Below, piece by piece: positions 7,421 through 16,008 of a stretch of DNA of 64,000 nucleotides. Source of the stretch: CAWAYR01 sp050250955 (GTDB lineage Bacteria > Acidobacteriota > Vicinamibacteria > Vicinamibacterales > UBA2999). Position 1 is the first letter of the stretch, and the number at the start of each line of letters is the position of its first letter. Under the pieces are notes generated by a model that worked only from the letters and a program-made list of their open reading frames with translations, was not told the origin of the DNA and searched no databases. The DNA is taken from NCBI GenBank assembly GCA_050250955.1, contig JBFWNR010000003.1, forward strand, positions 372,001 through 436,000, given 5' to 3'. A program made the position numbers and the translations under genes.

Positions 7421-10032
7421 TGCGATGGTACCGCTGGCTGCTCCACCTGTGCCCGGCAGCATTGCGCGAAGAGTACGGCGATGAGATGGCCGACACCGTC
7501 GCCCGGCAGCTCCGGGGCCGGACCGGCGTCGCGCGCTTGACCGCCTGGCTCGTTGCGGTGGCCGACGTCGTGGCCACGGCCGCCCGCGCCCACCTCGACC
7601 TGGCCGTCGAGGACACCCGCGACGCGCTGCGCACCTGCCGCCGCAACCGCGGCTACGCGGCGGCGGTCGTCGCCGTGAGCGCACTGGGCGTCGGCGCCGC
7701 CACGGCGGCCTTCTCGCTGGCCGACCACGTGCTGGTGCGGCCGCTGCCGTTCACGGCACCCGACCGACTCGTGAAGCTCTGGCAGGACCAGTCGCACCGC
7801 GGTTACTCCCGCATGGAGCTGTCGCCCGGCAACTACGACGACTGGCGGCGCCAGAGCCGATCGTTCGCCGCGATGGCGGCGTTCTCCACCACCTCGGCCA
7901 ACGCCCTGACCCAGGCCGGGCCGCTGCGTCTCGACGTGACCCTGGCGACCACCAGCCTCTGGGAGACCCTCGACGCCCGGGCGGCCCTCGGCCGCACGTT
8001 CGTGACCGCCGACGAGACCGCCGGCGGACCGCCACCAGTGGTGCTCGGCGACGGCCTGTGGCGCTCGGTCTTCGGCGGCCGACTCGACGTGCTCGGCGAG
8101 ACCCTGACGCTCAACGGCACGCCGCACGTCGTGGTCGGCGTGATGCCGCGCGGCTTCGAGTTTCCCTCGCGGACCACGACGCTGTGGATGCCGCTCCGGT
8201 TCACGCCCGCCGACCTCGAGGATCGCGGCAACGTGTTCCTGCAGGCGATCGGTCGCCTCGCGCCCGGGGTCACACTGGCCCAGGCCGACGCCGAGCTCGA
8301 CGCCATCGCCGACGGCCTCGCCACGGCGTTTCCCGAAGCCAACGACCGCACCGGGGCCACCGTGATCGCCCTGCGCGACGAGGTCACCCGTCAGACGCGG
8401 CTGATGCTGCTGGCCCTGGCCGGCGCGTCGATGGCGGTGGTGCTCATCGCCTGCGCCAACCTGGCGAGCCTGCTGCTGGCGCGCGGCGTCCAGCGGCAGC
8501 GCGAGCTGGCGGTGCGGATGGCGATGGGCGCGCGGCCGCGGCGCATCGCCCGCCAGGTGCTCACCGAGAGCCTGTGGCTGTCGGCCGGCGGCGGCCTGGT
8601 CGGCGTCGGCCTGGCGGTGCTGGCCGTGCCGCGCGTGGCCGCCCTGGTGCCGACGTCGCTGCCGATCGCGGCGGCGCCGACGGCCGACCTGCGCATGCTG
8701 GCCGTCGCGGCCGCGGCCACGCTGGCGACCGGCCTCGGTTTCGGCGTGGCGCCGGCGTGGCGGCTGGCTCGCGGCCCACGGAGCGCGGACCTGCGCCAGG
8801 GCGGACGGGTGTTCGGCGGGGCCTCGGCCGAGCGCATGCGCGCGGCTTTCGTCGTCGCCGAAGTGGCCGCCGCCGTCGTGCTGCTGGTCACGGTCGGCCT
8901 TTTCGTCCGGGCATTGTGGCAGGTCCAGGAAGTGGATCCCGGCTTCGATCCGCGAGGCGTCGTCTCGGCCCGCACCACCCTGCCGCTGCCGAAGTACGCG
9001 GCCGTGGCCCGGCGCGAACAGTTCTACCGCGAGGTGCTCGACGAGGTCCGCGCCGTACCCGGCGTATCGAACGCCGCGTTCATCAGCTTCCTGCCGATGG
9101 TGATGCGCGGCGGCATCTGGCCGGTGGTCATCCCCGGCGTCACCGTGCCCGAGGACGCGCGCCACGCCAGCCTGCGCTACACGACACCCGACTACTTCGC
9201 GACGATGCGCATCCCGCTGCTCGGCGGACGCACCCTGGCGCCGACCGACTCCGGGGAGTCGACCCCGGTGGCGGTGGTGAGCCGGTCGTTCGCCGATCGC
9301 TACTGGCCGGGTGAGAATCCGATCGGCCGGCAGTTCACCATGGGCACGAGCGCCAACGATCGCGGCGCCATCGGCGACCGCACCATCGTCGGCGTGGTCG
9401 GCGACGTCCGGGTGCGTGGCCTCGAACGCGAGAGCGAGCCGCAGGTGTATCTGCCCTCGTCGCAGGTCCCCGACGACGCGATCGTCTTCTATGCCCCGAA
9501 GGATCTCGTGGTCCGCACCGCCGGCGACGCCGCCTCGGTGCTGGCGGCGGTACGCCGCGCCGTCACCCGCGCCGACCCCGAGCAGCCGATCTCGGACGCG
9601 CGCCTGCTCACCGACGTCGTCGCGCGCGAAACCGCGTCGCGGACGGCGCAGGTGCAGGCGCTCGGCAGCTTCGCGCTGGTAGCGGTCGTCCTGGCCAGCC
9701 TCGGCATCCACGGCCTGCTCGCCTTCGTCGTCGCCTCGCGCACCCAGGAGATCGGCGTCCGGATGGCGTTCGGCGCCCGGCCGGCGGCGGTGATGGCGCT
9801 GGTGCTCGGCCGCACGGCGCTGCTGGCCGGCATCGGCGTCGCCGTTGGACTCGCCGTGGCGTTCGCCGTCAGCCGATCGGTGCAGGCGCTGCTGGCCGGC
9901 GTGGACCCCGCCGACGCACCGACGTTCGCCGCCGCGGCGGCGCTCGCGTTCGTGGTGGCGCTGGTGGCCAGTGTCGTGCCGGCACGTCACGCCATGCGCA
10001 TCGATCCACTCGCCGCCATTCGCGCCGAGTAG
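7420..10032 (+). CDS. ADOP-type ABC transporter permease (MacB_PCD/FtsX duplicated)
   Basis: This 870-residue protein starts with the ADOP N-terminal cap (MRWYRWLLHLCPAALREEYG). It then has a membrane helix, a MacB-type periplasmic domain (about 85-320), an FtsX bundle of three helices (about 330-450) and a second periplasmic domain (about 500-700). A second FtsX bundle follows (about 740-870, with QEIGVRMAFGARP and RIDPLAAIRAE). The duplicated orphan permease architecture without its own ATPase gene is characteristic of Acidobacteria. Its likely role is in mechanotransmission-type export or efflux, but the substrate is unknown. The start overlaps the padR stop. Confidence 0.93.
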   Translation: MRWYRWLLHLCPAALREEYGDEMADTVARQLRGRTGVARLTAWLVAVADVVATAARAHLDLAVEDTRDALRTCRRNRGYAAAVVAVSALGVGAATAAFSLADHVLVRPLPFTAPDRLVKLWQDQSHRGYSRMELSPGNYDDWRRQSRSFAAMAAFSTTSANALTQAGPLRLDVTLATTSLWETLDARAALGRTFVTADETAGGPPPVVLGDGLWRSVFGGRLDVLGETLTLNGTPHVVVGVMPRGFEFPSRTTTLWMPLRFTPADLEDRGNVFLQAIGRLAPGVTLAQADAELDAIADGLATAFPEANDRTGATVIALRDEVTRQTRLMLLALAGASMAVVLIACANLASLLLARGVQRQRELAVRMAMGARPRRIARQVLTESLWLSAGGGLVGVGLAVLAVPRVAALVPTSLPIAAAPTADLRMLAVAAAATLATGLGFGVAPAWRLARGPRSADLRQGGRVFGGASAERMRAAFVVAEVAAAVVLLVTVGLFVRALWQVQEVDPGFDPRGVVSARTTLPLPKYAAVARREQFYREVLDEVRAVPGVSNAAFISFLPMVMRGGIWPVVIPGVTVPEDARHASLRYTTPDYFATMRIPLLGGRTLAPTDSGESTPVAVVSRSFADRYWPGENPIGRQFTMGTSANDRGAIGDRTIVGVVGDVRVRGLERESEPQVYLPSSQVPDDAIVFYAPKDLVVRTAGDAASVLAAVRRAVTRADPEQPISDARLLTDVVARETASRTAQVQALGSFALVAVVLASLGIHGLLAFVVASRTQEIGVRMAFGARPAAVMALVLGRTALLAGIGVAVGLAVAFAVSRSVQALLAGVDPADAPTFAAAAALAFVVALVASVVPARHAMRIDPLAAIRAE

Positions 10033-10059
10033 CCGCAGCGCGGCGCCTCGGGGCATGAT

Positions 10060-10545
10060 GTGGGCGTGTCGGCGGCGCTCCTGGTGCTGGGCCTGGTCCT
10101 CGTCGCGCTGGGCGTCGCGCTGCTGGCGCTGCCGGCGGTCCCGGCCATCGCCCTCATTTTCGCCGGCGTCGCCGGCGTGGCGTGGGCCGACGACTTCACG
10201 CGGATCGGCGTGCCCACCCTGGCCGTCCTGCTGCTCCTGGCGATCGTCGGGTCGCTGGCCGACAACGTGGCGACCCTGGTCGGCGCGCGTCGGGCCGGGG
10301 CATCGGGGTGGGGCGTGGCTGGCGCCGGTGTCGGGATGCTGGTCGGGCTGATCTTCGGGCTGCCCGGCATCATCGTCGGCCCGGCCGTGGGCGCCTTTCT
10401 GTTCGAGCTGTTCCGCAACCCCGACCTGAAGCGCGCCGGCATGGCCGGACTGGGCGGCTTCTTCGGGTTCGTCCTCGGCGTCGTCGCCAAGTCGTTCTTC
10501 GGCCTGCTCATCGTCGGCCTCGCCGCCCTGGCGTACTTCGTGTAG
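10060..10545 (+). CDS. DUF456 family membrane protein
   Basis: This 161-residue hydrophobic protein has about four to five membrane segments. It shows the DUF456 pattern: an internal Gly-rich repeat (GWGVAGAGVGMLVGLIFGLPGIIVGP and GMAGLGGFFGFVLGVVAKSFFG) with AFLFELF between. The start is GTG, 27 nt after the permease stop; a second in-frame GTG follows two codons later. The family function is unknown. It is followed at 12 nt by the next gene in the same direction, so it may be co-transcribed. Confidence 0.82.
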   Translation: MGVSAALLVLGLVLVALGVALLALPAVPAIALIFAGVAGVAWADDFTRIGVPTLAVLLLLAIVGSLADNVATLVGARRAGASGWGVAGAGVGMLVGLIFGLPGIIVGPAVGAFLFELFRNPDLKRAGMAGLGGFFGFVLGVVAKSFFGLLIVGLAALAYFV

Positions 10546-10557
10546 GGGGCGGATCAC

Positions 10558-11475
10558 ATGCCCACCGCCCGACGCTGTGCCGGATGCGGCGCCTCGCTGA
10601 ACGATCCACCAGCCGGCGCCACCTCGATCACCTGCCGCTTCTGCGGCCTGCCCCACGACCTCGGCGGCAGCTCGCCGCGGACGGCGGCGGGCGAACCCGT
10701 CGTGATCGACCTGCGACCGGCGCGGCGCGCCACCGCGGTGGCGGCCGCGCTGATCCTCGGCCTCGTCGGTGTGGCGGTGGCCGTCGGCGGCTTCGTGGCG
10801 TGGCGGGTCACGCGGGTCGGCGGCATCGTGAGCCAGCTGGCCACCGGGCCGCAGGCGCCACCCGGCACCGCTCCGTCGGCGCGACGTGACCAGCCGCTGG
10901 CTCCGCCGGCTCTCGCCAGCCTGACCGAGTTCGGCTGGCGCACCCTCGACGTGCCGCCCCCGCCCGGCGGCTTCGCCGCGTTCGAGCCGGTCGCGGCGCT
11001 GCCGTGGGCGATGGCGATCGCCCGCGCCTGGGCCAGCGACGCGGTGCTCACGCGGATCGACATCGGCCGCGTCGACGCGACCGGCGTCGTCGATCTCGGC
11101 GGCGAGGCCACCAGCGGCTATCGGTTCTCGTCACCGGGGCGCCAGCTGCGCTGGAGGCAGGAAACCGATGCCGGATCGACGAGTCCGACACGCACCGGCC
11201 TGACGCTGCAGATCCAGGAGGCGACGGTCCGAGCGCTCGTCCAGGAGGGGCGCAACTCGAGCGACCGGCCGGCTCCGGCTCCTGGGAAGATCCTGGCGCT
11301 GCCGGAGGTGCTGACGCGGGCCAAGGCGCGCCGCGGCGGCGTGCCCGAGCGGCCGTTCTACAGCGGCTACATGATCCATCTGGCGCGCGAAGGCTGGGTG
11401 TGGTACTTCAGCGCGCCGTCGGGCGACAGCTTCCCGCGCGCGAGGGCGACCGACGGTCGGACGTATCCCTATTGA
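10558..11475 (+). CDS. Zinc-ribbon membrane protein, hypothetical
   Basis: This 305-residue protein has an N-terminal treble-clef-like zinc ribbon (C-x2-C at CAGC and C-x2-C at CRFC, residues 7-30). One membrane helix follows (about 58-82, AAALILGLVGVAVAVGGFVAW), then a Pro/Ala linker and a C-terminal globular domain of about 190 residues rich in Trp and Arg. The topology suggests a cytoplasmic ribbon and an extracytoplasmic domain. No family is recognised. It follows DUF456 by 12 nt. Confidence 0.7.
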   Translation: MPTARRCAGCGASLNDPPAGATSITCRFCGLPHDLGGSSPRTAAGEPVVIDLRPARRATAVAAALILGLVGVAVAVGGFVAWRVTRVGGIVSQLATGPQAPPGTAPSARRDQPLAPPALASLTEFGWRTLDVPPPPGGFAAFEPVAALPWAMAIARAWASDAVLTRIDIGRVDATGVVDLGGEATSGYRFSSPGRQLRWRQETDAGSTSPTRTGLTLQIQEATVRALVQEGRNSSDRPAPAPGKILALPEVLTRAKARRGGVPERPFYSGYMIHLAREGWVWYFSAPSGDSFPRARATDGRTYPY

Positions 11476-11479
11476 TCAC

Positions 11480-11860
11480 TCATCCGCTGCCGGGCCGCCG
11501 CCCCTCGACCACGCCGTAGTCGATCGTCAGCTCCTCGCCAGCGGCGATGTCGCGGGCGGCCACGTCGACGCCGTGCGGCTCGCCCGGCTCGGTGCGGAGC
11601 GTGGGGTCGTCGCTGTGGTTGACGAACCGGTAGTCGTCGCAGCACAGGATGAACCGCTGCAGGCGCGAATCGACGTAGCCGTAGTGGCGCAACGTCGTTC
11701 GCGAGGGCTCCGGCTGGGCCTCGACGAGCCCGGGATCGAGATCGAGATCGAACCCCGCGGTGAACCGCCACACCGGCGTGCCGGCGGGGATCGGCCGGGC
11801 CGCGAACACCCCCAGGCCATGGATGGCACTGGGCGCGAGCGTCACCGGGACGAGCAGCAT
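11480..11860 (-). CDS. SET domain protein
   Basis: This 126-residue protein is almost entirely a SET fold. IHGLGVFAARPIPAGTPVWRF is the N-terminal signature, CCDDYRFVNHSDDP holds the NHS pseudoknot motif, and AGEELTIDYG is the C-terminal motif with the catalytic-type Tyr. SET proteins transfer methyl groups from S-adenosylmethionine to lysine. Bacterial members are often of unknown target. The chosen ATG gives a domain that begins at the right place; an upstream in-frame ATG at 11947 would overlap the divergent dehydratase gene. Confidence 0.83.
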   Translation of the reverse strand: MLLVPVTLAPSAIHGLGVFAARPIPAGTPVWRFTAGFDLDLDPGLVEAQPEPSRTTLRHYGYVDSRLQRFILCCDDYRFVNHSDDPTLRTEPGEPHGVDVAARDIAAGEELTIDYGVVEGRRPGSG

Positions 11861-11909
11861 CGGGATGCGCCCTTCATCCGAGTAGAGTACGGTATCCCGG
11901 CAGCCCCCC

Positions 11910-12890
11910 ATGCTCTCCGCCCTCACTCCTGACGCCATTCGCGACACCTACGCGAAGGTCGGCCCGCACTTGCGCGTCACGCCGGTCATCGGCCTGGACG
12001 GCGCTGCCTTCGGATTGCCGGCGTTCCCGCTCACGCTGAAGCTCGAACTGCTCCAGAAGACCGGCTCCTTCAAGGCCCGCGGCGCCTTCGCCAGCCTGCT
12101 GCTGCAGCCGGTGCCGGCCGCCGGCGTGGTCGCCGCGTCGGGCGGCAACCACGGCGCCGCCGTGGCCTTCGCCGCCGCGTCGCTCGGCCATCCAGCGCAC
12201 GTCTTCGTGCCCGCGGTGGCGGCGCCGTCGAAGATCGAGATGATCCGAGCCGCCGGCGCGACCCTCACCATCGCCGGTGAGCGGTACGCCGACGCGCTAG
12301 CGGCCAGCCGCGACTGGGCGCAGGCGACCGGCGCACGCGAGGTCCACGCCTTCAACCAGTGCGAGACCATCCTCGGCCAGGCCACCCTGGGCCTGGAGTT
12401 CTCGGGGCAGGCACCCGGCATCGACACGGTATTGGTCGCCATCGGCGGCGGGGGCCTGATTTCCGGCGTCGCGTCCTGGTACCAGGGGCGCGTGCGGGTG
12501 GTGGGCGTCGAGCCCATCTCGGCCCCGACGATGACCGCGGCGCTGGCGGCTGGGCGGCCGGTGGACGCGCCGGCGGGCGGCATCGCCGCCGATTCACTGG
12601 CGCCCCGGCAGGTCGGCGAGACGACGCTCGCGGTCACGCGACAGTTCGTCAACCGGGTCGTGCTCGTGGACGACGACGCCATCCGGATGGCGCAGGCGAT
12701 GCTGTGGGACCGCACGCGGGTCCTCGCCGAACCTGGCGGGGCCGCGGCCCTGGCCGCCCTGCTCTGCGGCGCCTATCGGCCCGAGGCCGACGAGCGCGTC
12801 GGCGTCATCGTCTGCGGCGGCAACGTCACCACCCCGCCCCTTCCCATGAGCGGGCCGACGCTTGCGCAGAGCAGCTCTTCGAGTACGTAG
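11910..12890 (+). CDS. PLP-dependent threonine/serine dehydratase-like enzyme
   Basis: This 326-residue fold-type II PLP enzyme has the Schiff-base lysine K55 in TGSFKARGA, the substrate loop ASGGNHG, and the phosphate-binding Gly loop AIGGGGLISG. The C-terminal VCGGN holds the pyridine-nitrogen ligand region. There is no ACT regulatory domain, so it resembles catabolic or biodegradative threonine dehydratases, serine racemases and related deaminases. The likely reaction is Thr to 2-oxobutyrate plus ammonia. Substrate choice between Thr, Ser and hydroxyaspartate is not decidable here. The Ser-rich tail (AQSSSSST) is non-conserved. Confidence 0.87.
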   Translation: MLSALTPDAIRDTYAKVGPHLRVTPVIGLDGAAFGLPAFPLTLKLELLQKTGSFKARGAFASLLLQPVPAAGVVAASGGNHGAAVAFAAASLGHPAHVFVPAVAAPSKIEMIRAAGATLTIAGERYADALAASRDWAQATGAREVHAFNQCETILGQATLGLEFSGQAPGIDTVLVAIGGGGLISGVASWYQGRVRVVGVEPISAPTMTAALAAGRPVDAPAGGIAADSLAPRQVGETTLAVTRQFVNRVVLVDDDAIRMAQAMLWDRTRVLAEPGGAAALAALLCGAYRPEADERVGVIVCGGNVTTPPLPMSGPTLAQSSSSST

Positions 12891-12910
12891 GGCAGCTCTT
12901 CAGAGCTGCC
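12891..12910 (+). terminator. Hairpin immediately after the dehydratase stop
   Basis: The perfect stem GGCAGCTC, loop TTCA, GAGCTGCC starts at the base after the TAG. No clear T-run follows. It is probably the terminator of the dehydratase gene. Confidence 0.6.
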
Positions 12911-12914
12911 TTGA

Positions 12915-12988
12915 GGCAGGGCTGACCGGCCTCCCCTCTCCGGGCGACGGCGGTCCGCCGTAGCCTTGGCGAAGGCGGAAGCCCTGCC
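12915..12988. repeat. Nested inverted-repeat region between convergent genes
   Basis: A 9-bp inverted repeat (GGCAGGGCT at 12915, AGCCCTGCC at 12980) encloses a palindrome with one central base, ACGGCGG-T-CCGCCGT (12947-12961), and a GCCTT-GGCG-AAGGC hairpin (12963-12976). It is non-coding and resembles a decayed palindromic mobile element. Confidence 0.6.
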
Positions 12989-13019
12989 CTGCGTCTCTCC
13001 CGCGCCGGCGGTGGCTCGG

Positions 13020-13265
13020 CTAGGGCTGCGTCGCCGGGCGGATTCCGGAACGGGGGACGGCGTCGACCCACTGCCCGTCGATGCGCACGACCCACGTGCC
13101 CGTCGGACCTCCGGTGCGCGGATCGGTGCCTTCGACCCGGAAGCCCACGTCGGCGCCCGACAGGATGCGGGGTTCGGTAGCGGGTGCGGGCCGCTGCCCG
13201 GCGATGGCGACCGAGGCGGCGACCGCGGCGGCGACGATCAGGACGGCGTGGTTGAGCTTGGACAT
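13020..13265 (-). CDS. Small exported protein, hypothetical
   Basis: This 81-residue protein has a clear signal peptide (MSKLNHAVLIVAAAVAASVAIA) and a mature part of about 58 residues. The mature part contains a short strand-turn-strand (DVGFRVEGTDPRTGGPTGTWVVRIDGQWV). A GAGGGA ribosome site precedes the ATG. No family is recognised. It is the last gene of a minus-strand run of small exported and membrane proteins. Confidence 0.6.
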   Translation of the reverse strand: MSKLNHAVLIVAAAVAASVAIAGQRPAPATEPRILSGADVGFRVEGTDPRTGGPTGTWVVRIDGQWVDAVPRSGIRPATQP

Positions 13266-13396
13266 TGGTCCCTCGAGAGTGGAGAGCGACCCTGCTCTCC
13301 CTTCGACGTGCCGGGGCAGCGGCTGGCCGTGCCCAGCTCGCCCGGCAGCTCGGACCGGCGGCTGGACCTGGCGTTGCATCGGGCGGGCGGAGCCGC

Positions 13397-13888
13397 CTAG
13401 TCGCTGATCCAGGTTCGCGAGAAGGTGCCGGCCGAGGGCGACCACCAGAAATACGCGGTCGCGCCTTCCGTCTGGGTAAGGCCGACCGCAGGCCGCTGCA
13501 GGTCGAGACTCCGGGGCTCGCCCGGCTGGCAACGACGTGGCTGAGTGGCGCACAGAGTCCGGTGAATGCCGGGGGGAATGACGGTCAGCCTCAGTGTCTC
13601 AGGCAGGTCGTCGCCCTCCTCCAGCCTGATGTACCCGTCGCGCCGCTGAGACGAGATCCGGACGACGACGACCCAGCCCGGGCCGCGCTCGGCCAGCAGG
13701 ATCCCGACCTCGTCGTCGATGGCGTCACCGTCGAAGTCGGCGATCAGCTGAGACCGCCCGGAGATTTCACCCGGTGCCGGGAATCGAAAGCCGTCGGGTA
13801 GAACCGGCTGGACAGCGCCGATGTTGACCGACAGCAGCAGCACGAATCGAGCACGTTCCGCCCAGCGTGGAAGCCGTCGCGCGGTCAT
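13397..13888 (-). CDS. Exported hypothetical protein with FG-GAP-like calcium loop
   Basis: This 163-residue protein has a signal or anchor segment (RFVLLLSVNIGAV) and the stretch LIADFDGDAIDDEVGIL. That stretch matches the D-x-D-x-D calcium loop seen in FG-GAP and VCBS repeats. Two cysteines (CATQPRRC) could form a disulfide. Its ATG follows the TGA of the upstream gene with no gap (TGAATG), so the two are co-translated. The function is unknown. Confidence 0.6.
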   Translation of the reverse strand: MTARRLPRWAERARFVLLLSVNIGAVQPVLPDGFRFPAPGEISGRSQLIADFDGDAIDDEVGILLAERGPGWVVVVRISSQRRDGYIRLEEGDDLPETLRLTVIPPGIHRTLCATQPRRCQPGEPRSLDLQRPAVGLTQTEGATAYFWWSPSAGTFSRTWISD

Positions 13889-14080
13889 TCAGCGCCGTCT
13901 CAGGAACGCCAGCGCCAGGCCGAAGACGCCGCCGACGCCCACCGTCAGCAGCAGAGACCAGCGCAGCCCCGGAACTCCGAGAATCATGCCCAGGCAGCAC
14001 AGCGCCAGCAGTCCACCCGCCACGCCGCTGAAGTCGACTTTGTCGATCCGCGGGCCGTCCCGGCCGAAGTCGAATGGCAT
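13889..14080 (-). CDS. Small two-helix membrane protein, hypothetical
   Basis: This 63-residue protein has two hydrophobic segments (about 19-37 and 41-59) and an Arg tail (RRR). The N-terminus carries a charged cap (MPFDFGRDGPRIDKVDF). It lies between the 163-residue exported protein, with zero spacing, and the 182-residue membrane protein, 12 nt away, in a probable operon. No family is recognised. Confidence 0.55.
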   Translation of the reverse strand: MPFDFGRDGPRIDKVDFSGVAGGLLALCCLGMILGVPGLRWSLLLTVGVGGVFGLALAFLRRR

Positions 14081-14092
14081 GTCCGTTCGCGC

Positions 14093-14641
14093 CTATGGTG
14101 CGGCGCCAGACGAGGTCGGCAGGGCGATGTCGGCCCTGCGGCGTCGCAGCCACCGCCATGCGTACGGATCGCTCGAGGCGCGAACCGTGATTGGCCGGTC
14201 GGTGACTACGAGATCTGGAAAGACCGCTGCCGTCAGCCGGTTGTCTGCGGTGACCACCAAGTCTCCATGGCGCAGGCGAAATTCCAGGCACAGCCTGGAC
14301 TCCCAATCCGGGACGCACGCCGCCGAGATCGAATAGCCGGCGAAGGCAACCGTCTGCCACTGCACCTGACGCGTCACGCCGTACAACGCCAGCCGTCGGT
14401 CCACCTCGCCGCCGAGCGCCTGTCCGTCCGGCAACACAAACGCCCTCACCTGCAGCTGGCGCTGAGCGTCGAAGTAGCCGGACATGAAGAGGGCTGCGAG
14501 CTGCAGGTAGACGCTCATCGAGAGCAGCGCGACGTTGCCACAGATGGCGAGAACGAACATCGGCCAGGCGCGCTGGCGCCTGGTCGGGTCGCTGGACCGG
14601 TCCGAGTGTGCGCCAGTCACCTCCTTCGAGAGTAGTCGCAC
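14093..14641 (-). CDS. Membrane protein with one N-terminal helix, hypothetical
   Basis: This 182-residue protein has one membrane segment (about 28-53, PMFVLAICGNVALLSMSVYLQLAALF) and an extracytoplasmic domain with two cysteines (CVPDWESRLCLEF). The proposed start is a GTG. A strong AAGGAGGT sits just inside the frame with no start codon at normal spacing after it, so the true start is uncertain. It is the first gene of the run down to 13020. No family is recognised. Confidence 0.5.
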   Translation of the reverse strand: MRLLSKEVTGAHSDRSSDPTRRQRAWPMFVLAICGNVALLSMSVYLQLAALFMSGYFDAQRQLQVRAFVLPDGQALGGEVDRRLALYGVTRQVQWQTVAFAGYSISAACVPDWESRLCLEFRLRHGDLVVTADNRLTAAVFPDLVVTDRPITVRASSDPYAWRWLRRRRADIALPTSSGAAP

Positions 14642-14817
14642 TGCTGGCCCGCATCGCCGAAGGCACCGTTCACCGAATGCATCGCGCGGCGATTCTGAGA
14701 AGAGGTGTGGGCGCCGAACGTCGTCGCCAGCACCCGCAGGTGCGCCGACGGCCGCTGCGCCTGAGCACGTCCGCGGACAGCGTCACCGGGCGATTCTCGC
14801 GCCGGCGGGTGCGTCGG

Positions 14818-15441
14818 TCAGCCGACCGATGGCGAGTGCGGCTTCCCGATCACCCAGGTGGTCATGCACCGCTGGTCCTGCACGACGGTCGTCTTCAGCG
14901 GATCGAGCAGCGTGCCGCCGAGTCGCCGTGTGGTCGCGGCGAGCCGGGCCTCGTCCACCAGGTAGCGATCGCTGCCGTCGGGCAGATGGTAACGGCCCTC
15001 GCCGAGCGGCTGCATCCGGTCGGCCATGCCGATCGAGGACGCCAGGCGCGCGAAGAGCAGGCCGCCGGGCGCCACCAGCCGCCACAGGCTGTCGACCATC
15101 TGGTCGAAGTGGGCGTGGCCGCGGGCGAAGTGCAGCACCGTGTTGCAGAGGACGACATCCATCGACGCCACGGCAAACGACGGTTGCTCGAGCGGCTCGA
15201 CGCGGAACCGGTCGGCCGGGGTGCCCGGCGCCAGGTCGGCAGCCAGCGCCTGCACGCCTGCCACCGCGGCCGGGTCGATGTCGGTGCCGTAGACCTCGAA
15301 GCCCTCGCGCAGCAGGTAGACGAGGTTTCGGCCGCCGCCGCAGCCGACGTCGAGCACCCGCTGGCCGGGGCGGATGCGGCCGCGCAGCAGCTGGTCGAAC
15401 AGATAGATGTCGATGTGGCCGAACTGCTGCTGGAGCGTCAT
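14818..15441 (-). CDS. Class I SAM-dependent methyltransferase
   Basis: This 207-residue Rossmann methyltransferase has motif I VLDVGCGGGRNL (residues 29-40), the acidic end of strand 2 (YGTDID) and motif III SMDVVLCNTVLHF. It lies downstream of the DUF3341 gene of the first respiratory module, on the same strand and separated by the heptad repeat. It may be the last gene of that unit. The methyl acceptor is unknown. It resembles small TehB/UbiE-type enzymes without being assignable. Confidence 0.85.
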   Translation of the reverse strand: MTLQQQFGHIDIYLFDQLLRGRIRPGQRVLDVGCGGGRNLVYLLREGFEVYGTDIDPAAVAGVQALAADLAPGTPADRFRVEPLEQPSFAVASMDVVLCNTVLHFARGHAHFDQMVDSLWRLVAPGGLLFARLASSIGMADRMQPLGEGRYHLPDGSDRYLVDEARLAATTRRLGGTLLDPLKTTVVQDQRCMTTWVIGKPHSPSVG

Positions 15442-15456
15442 GATGCTCGGCGTTCG

Positions 15457-15505
15457 CCGCCGGCCGCCAGTCGCCAGCCCCTGGCCGCCGGCCGCCAGCC
15501 GCTAC
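15457..15505. repeat. Heptanucleotide tandem repeat, seven units
   Basis: Seven 7-mers of the CCGCYRG family (CCGCCGG, CCGCCAG, TCGCCAG, CCCCTGG, CCGCCGG, CCGCCAG, CCGCTAC) follow one another without gap. The last unit contains the stop codon of the DUF3341 gene. Confidence 0.75.
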
Positions 15506-16008
15506 TCGATTGTCCGCACGCGGCCGTCGCCGGCCCGCTCCAGCGCGGCGGTGAGCGTGGCTGCCACGTCGGGCGCCGGCCGCTGCACGCCGACCAGGAT
15601 GTAGCCGTTGGACACCTCGGGATCGTAGAGCCGCGGCAGGCGGCTGGGCAGCTTGGCGGTGATGAAGAGCGTCACCACCGTCGCCACAATGGCGCCGAGC
15701 ATCGTCATCTCGAAGATCACGATCAGGTTGGGCCACGGCGCCACGATCGGCATGCCGCTGGTGACGAGCGGCCAGGCCTGCTGCGTGTAGCTGGTGAGCG
15801 CGTACGCCAGGCCGAACCCGGCGACGCCGCCCAGCCCGGCGATCCAGTGCAGCCACGTGGCGCTGTCGCGGTGGCTGAACTCGTACTCTTCGAACGGCTC
15901 CGACGACATCACGACGATGTCGGCATCGGCGGCGCCGGCGGCGCGCAGGCCGTCCACCGCCCGCTGGGCGACGTCCGGGTCGTCGTAGAGCCCGTAGACG
16001 GCGGTCAT
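15502..16008 (-). CDS. ActD-like DUF3341 membrane subunit (module 1)
   Basis: This 168-residue protein has the ActD layout. An N-terminal ferredoxin-like cytoplasmic part (MTAVYGLYDDPDVAQRAVDGLRAAG) precedes two membrane helices (about 55-78 and 95-118), and a short C-terminal domain (PEVSNGYILVGVQ) follows. DUF3341 proteins are membrane subunits of alternative complex III and related NrfD complexes. The ATG overlaps the NrfD stop by 4 bp (ATGA). The TAG falls inside a heptad repeat. Confidence 0.85.
   Translation of the reverse strand: MTAVYGLYDDPDVAQRAVDGLRAAGAADADIVVMSSEPFEEYEFSHRDSATWLHWIAGLGGVAGFGLAYALTSYTQQAWPLVTSGMPIVAPWPNLIVIFEMTMLGAIVATVVTLFITAKLPSRLPRLYDPEVSNGYILVGVQRPAPDVAATLTAALERAGDGRVRTIE

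Noticed and set aside
7312..10656. A 1.1-kb-codon open frame on the minus strand opposite the permease
   Set aside because: It is Arg/Gly/His-rich low-complexity sequence typical of the antisense of high-GC genes. The plus strand encodes an ADOP permease with full motifs.
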